From Candidatus Zhuqueibacterota bacterium (lineage in GTDB: Bacteria > Zhuqueibacterota > Zhuqueibacteria > Thermofontimicrobiales > Thiofontviventaceae), in assembly GCA_016931935.1 (NCBI GenBank), contig JAFGDW010000141.1, positions 1-64,000 on the forward strand: a stretch of 64,000 nucleotides of DNA, in the 5' to 3' direction. The translations under genes and the position numbers were made by a program. The notes under the pieces were generated by a model. That model did not search any database. It saw only the letters and a program-made list of their open reading frames with translations, and was not told the origin of the DNA. Within the stretch, counting starts at the first letter, position 1, and each line of letters starts with the position of its first letter. Positions 53,857 through 63,872 of the stretch are shown piece after piece.

Positions 53857-56800
53857 TCACATCTCTACCCATACATTCCGCTCCCCGAGTGATGCTTGCA
53901 AATCATGAATCAATTTGGGATTGGGCCTGGCTTGCATGCGGCGGGCACGCAACAAGTATTCGTTGCCGCCGTTAGCAATCACATTAATCATTACCGGACA
54001 ACGTCCCTTATGCTGCTCGATGACCTTTTGAACATTCCGAATTGTGGATTCTTCAATTTCATCCGAGCGGAATGCCAGACACAGGGTTTTGCTGTAATGT
54101 TCCCATACATCGGCTAATGGCATTACTTTGTCGACAAGTATTTTCGGATCGTCGTTTTCCGATTTGATGTTGATCTTGCCTTCAATCAACACCATGGATT
54201 CAACCTGTAGCAATTTGCCGTACTCTGCATATCCATCGGCAAAGGCAATGACTTCAATCGTACTGGTAAAATCTTCCAACGTAATAAACGCCATTGGTCG
54301 TTTTTTCTTGTCATAATGAATTTTTACCAGCGTGATGATACCACATGCCCGGATGGCTGTATTGTCCGGCAGATCATGAAATGACATAAAATCGCCGCTG
54401 GAAAACAACTGTACTTCGGATTTGTAGCGCGCTAGCGGATGGCCGGATAAATAGAAACCCATCATGGTTTTTTCGCGCGCCAGCGTTTCGGCTTTGTCCC
54501 ACTCTTCAACAGCAACCATTTTGGGAATATCGACGCCAACATTCGTTTCACTGCTCATATCGAATATATTCGTCTGGCCGCTGGATTTCCGCACCGTCAT
54601 CGCCTGCCCATAACTGACTGCGAGATCAATATTTGCCAGCAACAGCGCACGATGGCCATCAAGCGAGTCCATCGCGCCAGCCTGGATCAGACTTTCCAGT
54701 ACTTTTTTATTGACCTGGCGCGTATCGATATGCTCGCACAGTTCAAACAGAGTTATAAATTTCCCGTGTTCCTGCCGGGCTTCTATAATAGAGCGGATCG
54801 CACCTTTACCGACATTTTTCACAGCTCCCAGGCCGAAGCGGATGCCCTTATCTGTTGGCATGAAATATTCTTCACTTTCATTTACATCCGGTGGCAGAAT
54901 ATTGATACCCATGCGTTTGCATTCATCAATCAGAATAACGACGCGGCTGGTGTCCCCCATTTCACTGGTGAGGTTGGCTGCCATAAATTCTTCGGGATAA
55001 TGGGCTTTCAGATAAGCCGTCTGATAGGCGACAAATGAATAACATGCCGCATGCGATTTATTAAAACCGTAGCCGGCAAATTTATCCATATGGTCGAACA
55101 CAGCATTGGCAATTTTCTCGCTGATACTTTTTTGAGCAGCGCCTTCCAAAAACAACTTGCGCTGTTCTTTCATCAGTTCAACTTTTTTCTTACCCATTGC
55201 ACGGCGCAACAAGTCAGCTTTTCCGAGCGAGAAACCAGCCATAGCGCTGGCAATCTGCATAACCTGTTCCTGGTAGACAATAACGCCATATGTCTCTTTA
55301 AGAATGGGCTCCAGCACCGAATGCATGTATTCAATCTTCACCAGGCCCTTTTTCCGCTGGATAAATTCATCAATCATATCCATCGGGCCGGGACGGTACA
55401 AGGCGTTCATGGCAATCAGGTCTTCGAGACACTGCGGCTGCAGTTTTTTCAGATATTCCCGCATCCCCGAACTTTCAAACTGGAAAATACCGATGGTTTC
55501 ACCATTGCAGAATATTTTGTAAGTGTTGATATCATCAATCGGGATTTTATCGAGATTGATAACGATGTTTTTTGTTTTGAGTGAATCCAGGGTTTTTTGA
55601 ATGACCGTGAGCGTGCGCAGTCCGAGAAAGTCCATTTTCAACACACCGATAGTTTCCAGCGTGCCGCCATCGTACTGGCTGGTAACATCGCCCTGAGTTG
55701 ATTTGTATAGCGGGGTGTATTTTGTTAATTCTTCCGGGGTAATAATCACACCAGCCGCATGGGTTGACGAATGCCGTGCCAGTCCTTCAAGAATTCGTGC
55801 GTTCTCCAGTAATTTTTCGTGGACTTCATCTTTCTTTTCCAACTGACGTAATTCTGGCACCATGTCGAACGCTTTTCCGATGGTCATCCCAACAGCCGCG
55901 GGAATCATTTTCGCGATTTTATCTACATCGCCATAGCTCATTTTCAGTACTCGGCCAACATCACGAATGACGGCGCGGGCTGCCATAGTTCCGAATGTGA
56001 TAATTTGCGTAACATTATCATGCCCGTATTTTTCACGTACCCATTTAATAATTTCTTCGCGTCGTTCATAGCAGAAGTCAATATCAATATCAGGCATGGT
56101 AACACGTTCGGGATTGAGAAATCGCTCAAACAGCAAATTGTACTTCATCGGATCAAAATTGGTGATACCAATCACGTACGACACCAAACTACCGGCAGCA
56201 GAACCACGTCCGGGACCCACGGGAATTCCCTGGCTGCGAGCGTAGTCGATAAAATCCTTCACAATGAGAAAGTAACCGGCATATCCCATTGTTTTGATAA
56301 CGTTCAGTTCGTACGCCAATCGTTCACGCAAATCAGGTGTCACCACCGGATACCGATCCGGCAAGGCTTTACTGGAAACTTCTGCCAGATATTCATCCAG
56401 CGACATATACTTGTATTCATCAGGCAAATCGAAATGTGGTAAATGAAATGTGTTAAACTCCAGGTCGAGGTTGCATTTCTCGGCAATTTCCAGTGTATTT
56501 TTTAGTGAATCGGGCACGCTGCCAAATAGCTGGGTCATTTCATCGGCGGATTTAAAATAGACCTGATCGGTGGTATAACGCATGCGGTGAGGATCGTCAT
56601 AATCTTTTCCGGTTTGCAGGCATAATAAAATATCGTGGGCGGTGTTATGTTCGCGTTTCAGGTAGTGCACATCATTAGCAGCTACTACCTTAATATCCAA
56701 CTTTTTGCTAAGTTCAAGCACACCTTTTACAACTTGTTTTTCTTCCGGAATATCATGATCTTGAATTTCCAGATAATAATCATCCCCAAACAATTCTTTG

Positions 56801-57297
56801 TACTCACGGGCAATCTGTTCCGCCCGTTCCATATTATCGCGGACAATCATTCGAGGCACTTCACCTTTTAGACACGCGGAAAGGGCGATCAATCCTTCTG
56901 AATATTGGGCGAGCACTTCCCTGTCGATTCGGGGTTTGTAATAGAATCCTTCAAGGTAGCCTATGGAAACAAGCTTCATTAAATTGATGTACCCGGTTTG
57001 ATTCTTTGCCAGCAACACCAAATGGAATGCTGTATCTTTAGCGCCATTGGTTTGTGATGCGGCACGTTCATGCCGGCTGCCGGGAGCAATATACATTTCC
57101 GAACCGATAATCGGCTTAATACCTGCCTTTTTCGCTGTCTTGTAAAACTCAATGGCTCCAAACATATTGCCATGATCCGTCAATGCCAATGCTGGCATAT
57201 TGAACGCCACTGCCTGATTGACGAGGTCCTTAATTTTACATGCCCCATCCAGCAGACTATAATGGGAATGATTGTGGAGATGAATAAATTCGGCCAT
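53857..57297 (-). CDS. dnaE: DNA polymerase III subunit alpha
   Basis: 1146 residues, normal DnaE length. N-terminal PHP domain (FIHLHNHSHYSLLDGACKI, LALTDHGNM). The catalytic core includes GYFLIVKDFIDYARSQGIPVGPGRGSAAGSLVSYVIGIT and FLNPERVTMPDIDIDFCYERREEII, with the DxD aspartates for metal binding, and later MDFLGLRTLTVI and GYGFNKSHAACYSFVAYQTAYLKAHYPEEFMAANL. A C-terminal OB-fold segment (ACGIITLVKIHYDKKKRPMAFITLEDFTSTIEVIAFADGY) ends the polymerase part. It is the replicative polymerase. A long 777-bp repeat-rich region follows its stop; the YbgF-like gene lies 365 bp upstream. No strong ribosome site is visible at the ATG. Confidence 0.97.
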   Translation of the reverse strand: MAEFIHLHNHSHYSLLDGACKIKDLVNQAVAFNMPALALTDHGNMFGAIEFYKTAKKAGIKPIIGSEMYIAPGSRHERAASQTNGAKDTAFHLVLLAKNQTGYINLMKLVSIGYLEGFYYKPRIDREVLAQYSEGLIALSACLKGEVPRMIVRDNMERAEQIAREYKELFGDDYYLEIQDHDIPEEKQVVKGVLELSKKLDIKVVAANDVHYLKREHNTAHDILLCLQTGKDYDDPHRMRYTTDQVYFKSADEMTQLFGSVPDSLKNTLEIAEKCNLDLEFNTFHLPHFDLPDEYKYMSLDEYLAEVSSKALPDRYPVVTPDLRERLAYELNVIKTMGYAGYFLIVKDFIDYARSQGIPVGPGRGSAAGSLVSYVIGITNFDPMKYNLLFERFLNPERVTMPDIDIDFCYERREEIIKWVREKYGHDNVTQIITFGTMAARAVIRDVGRVLKMSYGDVDKIAKMIPAAVGMTIGKAFDMVPELRQLEKKDEVHEKLLENARILEGLARHSSTHAAGVIITPEELTKYTPLYKSTQGDVTSQYDGGTLETIGVLKMDFLGLRTLTVIQKTLDSLKTKNIVINLDKIPIDDINTYKIFCNGETIGIFQFESSGMREYLKKLQPQCLEDLIAMNALYRPGPMDMIDEFIQRKKGLVKIEYMHSVLEPILKETYGVIVYQEQVMQIASAMAGFSLGKADLLRRAMGKKKVELMKEQRKLFLEGAAQKSISEKIANAVFDHMDKFAGYGFNKSHAACYSFVAYQTAYLKAHYPEEFMAANLTSEMGDTSRVVILIDECKRMGINILPPDVNESEEYFMPTDKGIRFGLGAVKNVGKGAIRSIIEARQEHGKFITLFELCEHIDTRQVNKKVLESLIQAGAMDSLDGHRALLLANIDLAVSYGQAMTVRKSSGQTNIFDMSSETNVGVDIPKMVAVEEWDKAETLAREKTMMGFYLSGHPLARYKSEVQLFSSGDFMSFHDLPDNTAIRACGIITLVKIHYDKKKRPMAFITLEDFTSTIEVIAFADGYAEYGKLLQVESMVLIEGKINIKSENDDPKILVDKVMPLADVWEHYSKTLCLAFRSDEIEESTIRNVQKVIEQHKGRCPVMINVIANGGNEYLLRARRMQARPNPKLIHDLQASLGERNVWVEM

Positions 57298-57593
57298 AGT
57301 AATTCTTGTAGTTAAATCGATGTTGTAAGGATAGGTTGCGGTGAGTTATGCGACTGCATGATTTTAGCAACTTGTTTTAATATAGCTAAGTTCACTGAAA
57401 AAATCAACGATTTCATTATTAAAATTTGGTATCGACTCAGGTCATTTTAAGCCTGATTGTGGGGAAGGTAAGTTTTCGCCGATACTAACCTTTTCGGCAA
57501 CCTTCTGATCAGGATAGGTTAGTTCGTCAGATGATTAAATTCATATTTTACCCGAGTGGGCACAAATTAACCATCGACGCCATAAACAGAAAA

Positions 57594-57631
57594 TCCTCCG
57601 CGGCTAAAGCATCAATACTTTGTCCGCGGAG
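57594..57631 (-). terminator. Probable terminator of the YbgF-like gene
   Basis: Arms CCTCCGCGG (57594-57602) and CCGCGGAGG (57623-57631), perfect 9-bp GC-rich stem, 20-base loop; on the minus strand followed by ATTTTC. It starts 31 bp downstream of the stop at 57663. The rest of the 365-bp gap 57298-57662 shows nothing else I can support; the dnaE promoter should lie there. Confidence 0.65.
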
Positions 57632-57662
57632 GTTATCAGTAGATGTATATTCAAAGATGCAA

Positions 57663-58865
57663 TTACAATTGGTTCATGTACTGTCTGGCTTTGTTGGAAT
57701 ATTCTGATCCTCCATAGCAGGCGACCAACCAGACAAAATCATTACGTGCCTGATTTGCCTCGCCCAATTTCATGTAGGCCAGGCCCATCATGATTTGAGC
57801 ATCATCACGTTTATCAGCCGAATCGAACGCGAATACTTTTTCAAATTCAGCAATTGCCTGGAGATATTTGCCCTGTCCGTAATAGGCTTCGCCAATCCAG
57901 TACTGGCAATTATCAGCCAAACTTCCTTTGGGATTTTCATTCAGCACCGATTCAAATGCTGCCACTGCCATGCGATACTGGCGGTCGTAGTAGTAATTCA
58001 ACGCTAGATCGTACGCTTCTGGTGAAGAACCGGCTTCACTAAAGTTGCTGCTAATCGATGACGATTCCCGCTGTTCAATTGCCTGAGTGTTAGTGTTATT
58101 TTGCTGCTCATAAGAAGCATATTGAATTTTGCTGGCAGGCGGAGTACCTTTCGGACGATTTCCATCCGTCTCCATTTGCGCGATCTGTTCATCAAATTTG
58201 TAAATTTCTGACTGGATACTATCAATCTTCGAATTTTTCTTATTAAGAACGGATTCGAGACGTTGAATTTCCAATTCAATACTGGCGTACTGATCACTAT
58301 TGGTTGAAGTCGTCTGACTGGATGATGCAGTTCCTTCTGCTTCATCCATTTGATATAGCAGCGCTTCCAATTCATCAACATCATCATCTGAAGCTGATGC
58401 ATCGGATGCATCCGAATCGGGTGTCGACGAGCTTTCATCAGCGGTTAACAGGTCGTTGAACAGACTCTCGTCATTGCTGCTGGAATTATCTGCGCCGGAA
58501 CTTGAGCCGGAATCATCCGCTTCTAGTAATGCAAGCAGTTCAGCTAAATCGTCATCGCCTTCTTCCGTAGAGGCTGATGCATCGTCATCATCGGCCAACA
58601 GTGATGCGAACAGATCGTCTTCATCGTTCGATGATGCCTGGGCAGTTGAGCCGTCCATAGAAGGATTATCATCGGCAGTTTCCAGCATACTTAAAAAATC
58701 ATCGTCTGACATTTCGCCGGATCCGCTGTCAAAGCCATCGGCTTCGATAAGAGGTGTGTCAACATTGATTCTGGGAGTGCCGCCTACACAGAGCATAAAC
58801 AATCCCATAACCACGATAATCAGAGAGACTATCGAAGATTGAATGAGTGTCTTGGTGTCGTTCAT
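57663..58865 (-). CDS. YbgF-like TPR protein with long acidic repeat region
   Basis: 400 residues. A single N-terminal transmembrane or signal segment (LIQSSIVSLIIVVMGLFMLCVGG). Residues about 50-180 are highly acidic and low-complexity but contain a repeated amphipathic unit, about five copies of the form D-D-D-x-x-x-L-L (DDDFLSMLETADD, EDDLFASLLADDD, DDDLAELLALLEAD, DESLFNDLLTADE, DDVDELEALLYQMDE). A coiled-coil-like stretch follows (about 195-235), then three TPRs (AYDLALNYYYDRQYRMAVAAFESVLNENPKGSLADNCQYWIGEAYYGQGKYLQAIAEFEKVF...) as in YbgF/CpoB. Such proteins link Tol-Pal or peptidoglycan synthesis; here a periplasmic scaffold role is inferred. AAGGAGG precedes the ATG. It is 166 bp downstream of recN. 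Confidence 0.85.
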   Translation of the reverse strand: MNDTKTLIQSSIVSLIIVVMGLFMLCVGGTPRINVDTPLIEADGFDSGSGEMSDDDFLSMLETADDNPSMDGSTAQASSNDEDDLFASLLADDDDASASTEEGDDDLAELLALLEADDSGSSSGADNSSSNDESLFNDLLTADESSSTPDSDASDASASDDDVDELEALLYQMDEAEGTASSSQTTSTNSDQYASIELEIQRLESVLNKKNSKIDSIQSEIYKFDEQIAQMETDGNRPKGTPPASKIQYASYEQQNNTNTQAIEQRESSSISSNFSEAGSSPEAYDLALNYYYDRQYRMAVAAFESVLNENPKGSLADNCQYWIGEAYYGQGKYLQAIAEFEKVFAFDSADKRDDAQIMMGLAYMKLGEANQARNDFVWLVACYGGSEYSNKARQYMNQL

Positions 58866-59031
58866 GAGTCCTTATTCCTCCTTAACACTTTCCCCACTAA
58901 GCTAACGCGATGCTACTTAAGAGGAGTTGTTCACAGGTGTTTTTAATTGTCAATTCGAAGATAGAATTCTATCTGAAATTATTAACGGAAATATTCGAAT
59001 GCATCGCAGCCTATCCAATCTGCCTGCTATA

Positions 59032-60738
59032 TCAAGTATTTCCCTGATTTATTAATTCTTTGGCGCTTTGAATGTGAGCCTCGCTCACGGTCTCCCCACC
59101 CAGCAATTTTGCGACTTCCAGCGCCCGTTCGCTATCCTGTAACTTTCGTACTTTTGTATATGTTGTTGTTTCGGTTGCAAATTTCTCAACCACAAAGTGA
59201 TGATCCGCCAGGCTGGCAATTTGTGGTAAATGGGTGATGCAAATAACCTGATGCGTCCGCGCCAGTCGTTTCAGGCTTCGTCCCACTGCCTGGGCAATCC
59301 GCCCGGAGATCCCAATATCAATTTCATCAAAGATCAACACCGGAACGCGATCCGCCTCAGCCAGTGCCGTTTTTAGCGACAGCATAATTCTGGAGATTTC
59401 ACCACCGGATGCAACTTTGGCTAACGGTTTCAGATCATCGCCGGTATTAGCAGTCATAAAAAATTCAACCTGATCAATTCCATTGGCATGCGCTTTATAC
59501 CGTTCACCACTGATACTCGCAACTCCGTTGGCATCTTGCATTGGTTGAACCTGTATCTGAAATCGGGCGCCCTGCATACCAAGTTCTGCTAACGCTTGTA
59601 CGACGGCTGCTTCCAAACGTTTTGCCGCATCCTGACGATTGCCAGACAGGGTTACAGCCAATTCGCTAAAATGCTCGCGTGCGTGTACAATCTGTTTCTG
59701 TTTCGTCTCGAGCATTTCATCGACATTTTCAATCAGCGACAGTTCCTGCTCCAACTGTTCTTTATGTTTCAGCACATCTTCAATCGTACGTCCATATTTT
59801 TTGCGGAGCTGGGAAAACTGCGCCAGCCGAGTCCGAATTTCTTCCAATCTTTCAGGACTAAATTCTACATTTGCCATATAATGCTGCACAAACTTGGAAA
59901 TCTCCTCGACGGAAATTCGTGCCGATTGGCATTCTTCGCGATATTCGCCAAACTGACTGTCAATTTCGTTCAGATCATCCAGTTTATTCAGACTTTCGGC
60001 CAGCACATCATATACCGATTGCTCCGCATCATACAGCTTCGTATAAAGCTCATTTGTGAGTTGATAAAGTTTCTCGCTGTTGTTGAGAATTTTTTCTTCC
60101 TGAATCAACTCATCTTCTTCGCCAGGTTGCGGTTTCACCGCTGAAATTTCTTTCAGTTGGTGTTGGTAAATCTCACGTTTCTCGGCCAATGCTTTCGCGC
60201 GCTGTTTCAGTTGTTCCAGGTCACGAATGCCGGCCATCAAAATATCATATGCATCTCGGACTTGTTCGAGCAGTTCGTCGTAATTGCCGAAAGCATCAAG
60301 ATAATCAACATGATACTTAACTTTTAGTAACGCCTGGTGTTCATGCTGTCCGTGCAAATCAACCAACAAATCACTGATTTCCGAAAGTACCGATGCCGTT
60401 GCCGGCGTATCGTTCACAAAGACCCGATTTCGTCCGGATTGACCGACTTCCTTACGCAGGATTAGCGAATTGTCCAGTTCATCAATTTCATTCTGATCGA
60501 GAATTGCTTTTACTTCATTCAGATTATTAACAAAGAACGTGCTTTCTACAATTGCCTTGTCGCTGCCGGCTCTCAAAATATCACCATCAACTTTTTCGCC
60601 AAGAGTCGAGCCGAGTGCATCAATTAAAATTGATTTTCCGGCGCCGGTTTCTCCGGTGATTATATTTAAGCCGGGTAAAAATTCAATTTCAATATGATCG
60701 AGTAGTGCAAAATTCTTAACAAACACAGATTTTAACAT
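59032..60738 (-). CDS. recN: DNA repair protein RecN
   Basis: 568 residues, normal RecN length. SMC-like ATPase: N-terminal MLKSVFVKNFALLDHIEIEFLPGLNIITGETGAGKSILIDALGSTLG with Walker A GETGAGKS at 29-36; a long coiled-coil middle (about 155-360); C-terminal Walker B VLIFDEIDIGISGRIAQAVG and the ABC signature region LKPLAKVASGGEISRIMLSLKTAL. It acts in double-strand-break repair and recombination. The ATG at 60738 has only a weak ribosome site. A TGAGACA motif lies at 60873-60879 upstream, but no matching promoter element was found nearby. Confidence 0.97.
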   Translation of the reverse strand: MLKSVFVKNFALLDHIEIEFLPGLNIITGETGAGKSILIDALGSTLGEKVDGDILRAGSDKAIVESTFFVNNLNEVKAILDQNEIDELDNSLILRKEVGQSGRNRVFVNDTPATASVLSEISDLLVDLHGQHEHQALLKVKYHVDYLDAFGNYDELLEQVRDAYDILMAGIRDLEQLKQRAKALAEKREIYQHQLKEISAVKPQPGEEDELIQEEKILNNSEKLYQLTNELYTKLYDAEQSVYDVLAESLNKLDDLNEIDSQFGEYREECQSARISVEEISKFVQHYMANVEFSPERLEEIRTRLAQFSQLRKKYGRTIEDVLKHKEQLEQELSLIENVDEMLETKQKQIVHAREHFSELAVTLSGNRQDAAKRLEAAVVQALAELGMQGARFQIQVQPMQDANGVASISGERYKAHANGIDQVEFFMTANTGDDLKPLAKVASGGEISRIMLSLKTALAEADRVPVLIFDEIDIGISGRIAQAVGRSLKRLARTHQVICITHLPQIASLADHHFVVEKFATETTTYTKVRKLQDSERALEVAKLLGGETVSEAHIQSAKELINQGNT

Positions 60739-61685
60739 AGCGCGAACCTGTTTTTCTCCAGTGAAAACAATATTTCATACAGCAGCATCACCGGATTCAA
60801 ATTCCTACTCATCTCAAATCGGAACACATGGCCAACTTTTTCAGGAATCTGTTCTGGAGGAAAATCTTAAAATGAGACACGTTCGATCGAACAAATCCCG
60901 GTCATCCCCAAATGGTACAAAATTGGGATTCATACATGCCTTAAAAACCGCTCATAGCCGGTTATTCATTGATTTCAGAATTTCTCGAATCGGGATTCGG
61001 CCACCACAAACGTTCGGTTTTAGTCCATCGAATCCAGGACGATTATTGGGTTGGCATTGATTGTCCGGATGAATATTACTGCTGAAAAAGATTTCGTTCA
61101 TACCAGCGCTATCCACTGTGTATTTTCATGTGCGCTGCACTCGCAATACTGGTAAGTTTAAAGCGCGGAACACATGAATAATAAATCAGCACAAAGAACA
61201 GGTTACGCATGTTATCATTTTTTTGGATATTTTGTCTCGAAACCAATTCTAACTGTAGCAAAATTTTTGCCACACGTCAAAAATGATACACATCCCCTGC
61301 TCAGTTCGAGAATTCGGGTTGAACCGTCGTTCATTAGGAAAGAACTTCCGTCTCGAATCTGTACAAAATCCCGTTTTGAGATTGCTGATATGAACATTAT
61401 TGTCGATTGAAAGAACAATATTGAAATATAGATACTAAATAGTAATTGATTATACATCTGTCCCCCAGTTCGATGAACGGATATTTCATGAAAAATCGGA
61501 ATGAGGGATGTCCTCATTCCGATTGCAATTTGAGACGCTGTTAAATATTCCGTTGTGGATTTTCGAAATGCAGGAACGATTATAAAATAAGAAATCCTAC
61601 ATTAATATTCAACGTTTTTATTTTTATGCAAAATTGGGCTAACTTACAAATTGGCTGAAATCTGCGCAGTTTCCCAATACTTAAC
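60739..61685. other. 947-bp non-coding region between recN and the PorZ-like gene
   Basis: No frame here shows protein-like composition; the longest (99-100 codons on either strand) lack ribosome sites and recognisable families. Contents seen: TGAGACA at 60873-60879, and the hairpin at 61495-61523. The length is unusual next to a housekeeping gene and might hide a small RNA, which I cannot support further. Confidence 0.4.
61495..61523 (-). terminator. Rho-independent terminator downstream of the PorZ-like gene
   Basis: Arms ATCGGAATGAGG (61495-61506) and CCTCATTCCGAT (61512-61523), perfect 12-bp stem with a 5-base loop; on the minus strand followed by TTTTTCATG. It lies about 165 bp after the stop at 61686, the only good terminator before recN. 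Confidence 0.75.
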
Positions 61686-63872
61686 TTATCGAATTACAGC
61701 CACTTTTCCAACTTTTGACTCTCCGGTTTCCTCACTATAAATAACAAAGACGTATACGCCACTAGCGACGAACTGTCCGCTGTCATCGCGGCCATCCCAG
61801 GCAAAAAATCCATTCACATCATCTTTCGATACACTGCGAATCAACGTACCGTTTGGCGTTAAAATTTTTACTGACGCTTTGACAGCCAGGCCGTATATTG
61901 TAAAATCATCACCGCGATCGGGGAAATACGGATTCGGCCCTGCTTTTAAACTATCCATATTGGCTTGTGGTTTGGAGTAGGGGGTTTGCAACACCGACAG
62001 TCCATTGGTTGTCCCGATATACATTTGCCCGGAATTATCGTCAAATGCAAACGCTGTTACATCGTTACTAACAAGCCTGCTGTCGGAAATCGTGTAGTGT
62101 TTCCACGTGTAGTTATCGGGAGCCAATACGCTCAAGCCGCCGACAGTCCCAAACCATTTATTGTTCAGCACATCCACCAGAATCGTTTCGATATTATCAT
62201 GAATAACGCCATACTCTTCGTACACGTCGCCATTCCACATGTTTAATCCCTGCTGGGTACCCAGCCACATAATGCCGTCATCATCATCTGCCAGTGAACG
62301 CACATCATTATTTGTCAGACCGTCCACAGTGGTCAACGTTCCATAAATATCATCTGATTTGTCCATCAGCGTACCGTTATAATCAACAACCGTTACGCCG
62401 CTCCGTGAACCGACCCAGATTCGATCGTAATTATCAACAGTTAATCCGTAAAGCTCGCGTGCGGAATTGGTAATAATTCCGTCACTGGTCGAAAAATATT
62501 GCCATTGTCCTTCCGGAGTTAATGCAGCCAGCACTTTTCCATCGGAAGCATTATATACAATACACCACACATTATCGCGTGAATCAATAGCGACATTTGT
62601 TACTGGAACATACAGCGGATCATTGGCGATTCCGCTTAAATATCCTGAGCCGTAAACAGTTATATTTTCATCCGGATCGATTTTCACCAAACCAGCGCCA
62701 TGACTGCCGATCCATTTCGTATTATAACGATCGACCTTCACTGCCATAATGCCGCTATCTTTATACCCCATATCTTTAAGTGAAATTTTTGTCCAGCTTG
62801 CACCGTCATACTTAACAATCCCATTATTGGTACCTGCCCAGAGCACACCATTCAGATCAAAAGCCAGGCATTTGAAACTGTTTGATGCTGGTCCCGGAGG
62901 CAAAAAATGCTCCCACGTATTATTCACAGCGTCGTATTTTGAGTAACCTTCGCTTAGTTCCGCATCGTTCTTTAAGCGGCCCGCCCACAATTGACCGTTA
63001 TCATCGACGACGAGTGATGCTATATTTTTAAATTTTTCTCCCAACAAGCGCCGTCCGTCAGCATCGTAAATGTAAACACCGTCTTTCGTGCCAGAATACA
63101 TGGTATCGCCATGCGCGATTAATGCCGTTACATTCATATTGGTCGTCCATACATCCCAGCCACTACCATTAAATCGCTGCACGCCCACATCCATGCCGGC
63201 GAAAATATAGTCGCCCACACCCACAATCGTTTGCACAGTATTGCTGATTAAATTATTATCGGTGCGGGTGTAATTCGTCCAGCTTTCAGGCGCCATTAAA
63301 TTTACAATATTCAAATTCGATTTTGCAATTCCGTAATTGGTTCCTGCCCAAATATCTTTCCCATGAATGTAAATATCGTTAATCTGAATTTCCACAGGAA
63401 AGCCTTTGCCGAGATTTTTGTACGTCTCTTTAACTTCTTCCCGTCGGATATTGTACAAACTAATACCCATTTCCAGTGCGATAAATAATGAATCACCGTA
63501 CGACTCAATATCATATATCACATGCCCCTTATATTCATCCACCGTTTCCCAGGTTCGAGTGGCGGGCACAAATTTATTTATGTAGCCATCGTACATACCC
63601 ACCCAGACGTTGCCGCGGTGATCGATTTCAATGGTTCTCACGTCGATCGACGACAAGCCGGAAGTATTCGTGTATTCCGCGTAACTACTGTCTTCCAGGG
63701 AAATCGAAAACACACCGCCGTTGCTGACGCACCATAATTTGCCATCAGCGTAATCAATATCATAGATATTACTTTTGTTAGTGTAGGTCGTCCAATCGCC
63801 GACTTTTGCAAATGCCGGGATTGCCATGACAAGAGCGAGGCTGAGGGAGAGAATAATTTTCCGTAAAATCAT
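61686..63872 (-). CDS. PorZ-like two-component-regulator-type beta-propeller protein with FlgD-like C-terminus
   Basis: 728 residues. Signal peptide MILRKIILSLSLALVMAIPAFA. The mature protein opens GDWTTYTNKSNIYDIDYADGKLWCVSNGGVFSISLEDSSYAEYTNTSGLSSIDVRTIEID, very similar in layout to the N-terminal propeller of PorZ, the type IX secretion component. The remainder is a series of about thirteen Reg_prop-type blades (WVGMYDGYINKF, LWAGTNNGIVKYDG, MWLGTQQGLNMWNG). The C-terminus (NPYFPDRGDDFTIYGLAVKASVKILTPNGTLIRSV...FFAWDGRDDSGQFVASGVYVFVIYSEETG) is a diverged FlgD-like domain. Surface or periplasmic; possibly part of the secretion machinery that exports the other sorting-domain proteins. The ATG at 63872 has AGGGA about six bases upstream. 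Confidence 0.85.
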   Translation of the reverse strand: MILRKIILSLSLALVMAIPAFAKVGDWTTYTNKSNIYDIDYADGKLWCVSNGGVFSISLEDSSYAEYTNTSGLSSIDVRTIEIDHRGNVWVGMYDGYINKFVPATRTWETVDEYKGHVIYDIESYGDSLFIALEMGISLYNIRREEVKETYKNLGKGFPVEIQINDIYIHGKDIWAGTNYGIAKSNLNIVNLMAPESWTNYTRTDNNLISNTVQTIVGVGDYIFAGMDVGVQRFNGSGWDVWTTNMNVTALIAHGDTMYSGTKDGVYIYDADGRRLLGEKFKNIASLVVDDNGQLWAGRLKNDAELSEGYSKYDAVNNTWEHFLPPGPASNSFKCLAFDLNGVLWAGTNNGIVKYDGASWTKISLKDMGYKDSGIMAVKVDRYNTKWIGSHGAGLVKIDPDENITVYGSGYLSGIANDPLYVPVTNVAIDSRDNVWCIVYNASDGKVLAALTPEGQWQYFSTSDGIITNSARELYGLTVDNYDRIWVGSRSGVTVVDYNGTLMDKSDDIYGTLTTVDGLTNNDVRSLADDDDGIMWLGTQQGLNMWNGDVYEEYGVIHDNIETILVDVLNNKWFGTVGGLSVLAPDNYTWKHYTISDSRLVSNDVTAFAFDDNSGQMYIGTTNGLSVLQTPYSKPQANMDSLKAGPNPYFPDRGDDFTIYGLAVKASVKILTPNGTLIRSVSKDDVNGFFAWDGRDDSGQFVASGVYVFVIYSEETGESKVGKVAVIR

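Noticed and set aside
60873-60879. Fourth TGAGACA locus upstream of recN
   Set aside because: Single half-site with no promoter-like element between it and recN; kept only as a note.
60761-61060. 99-codon plus-strand frame in the recN upstream gap
   Set aside because: No ribosome site, no family pattern, composition not protein-like.
61215-61517. 100-codon minus-strand frame in the same gap
   Set aside because: It starts inside the terminator stem and has no convincing ribosome site or homology.
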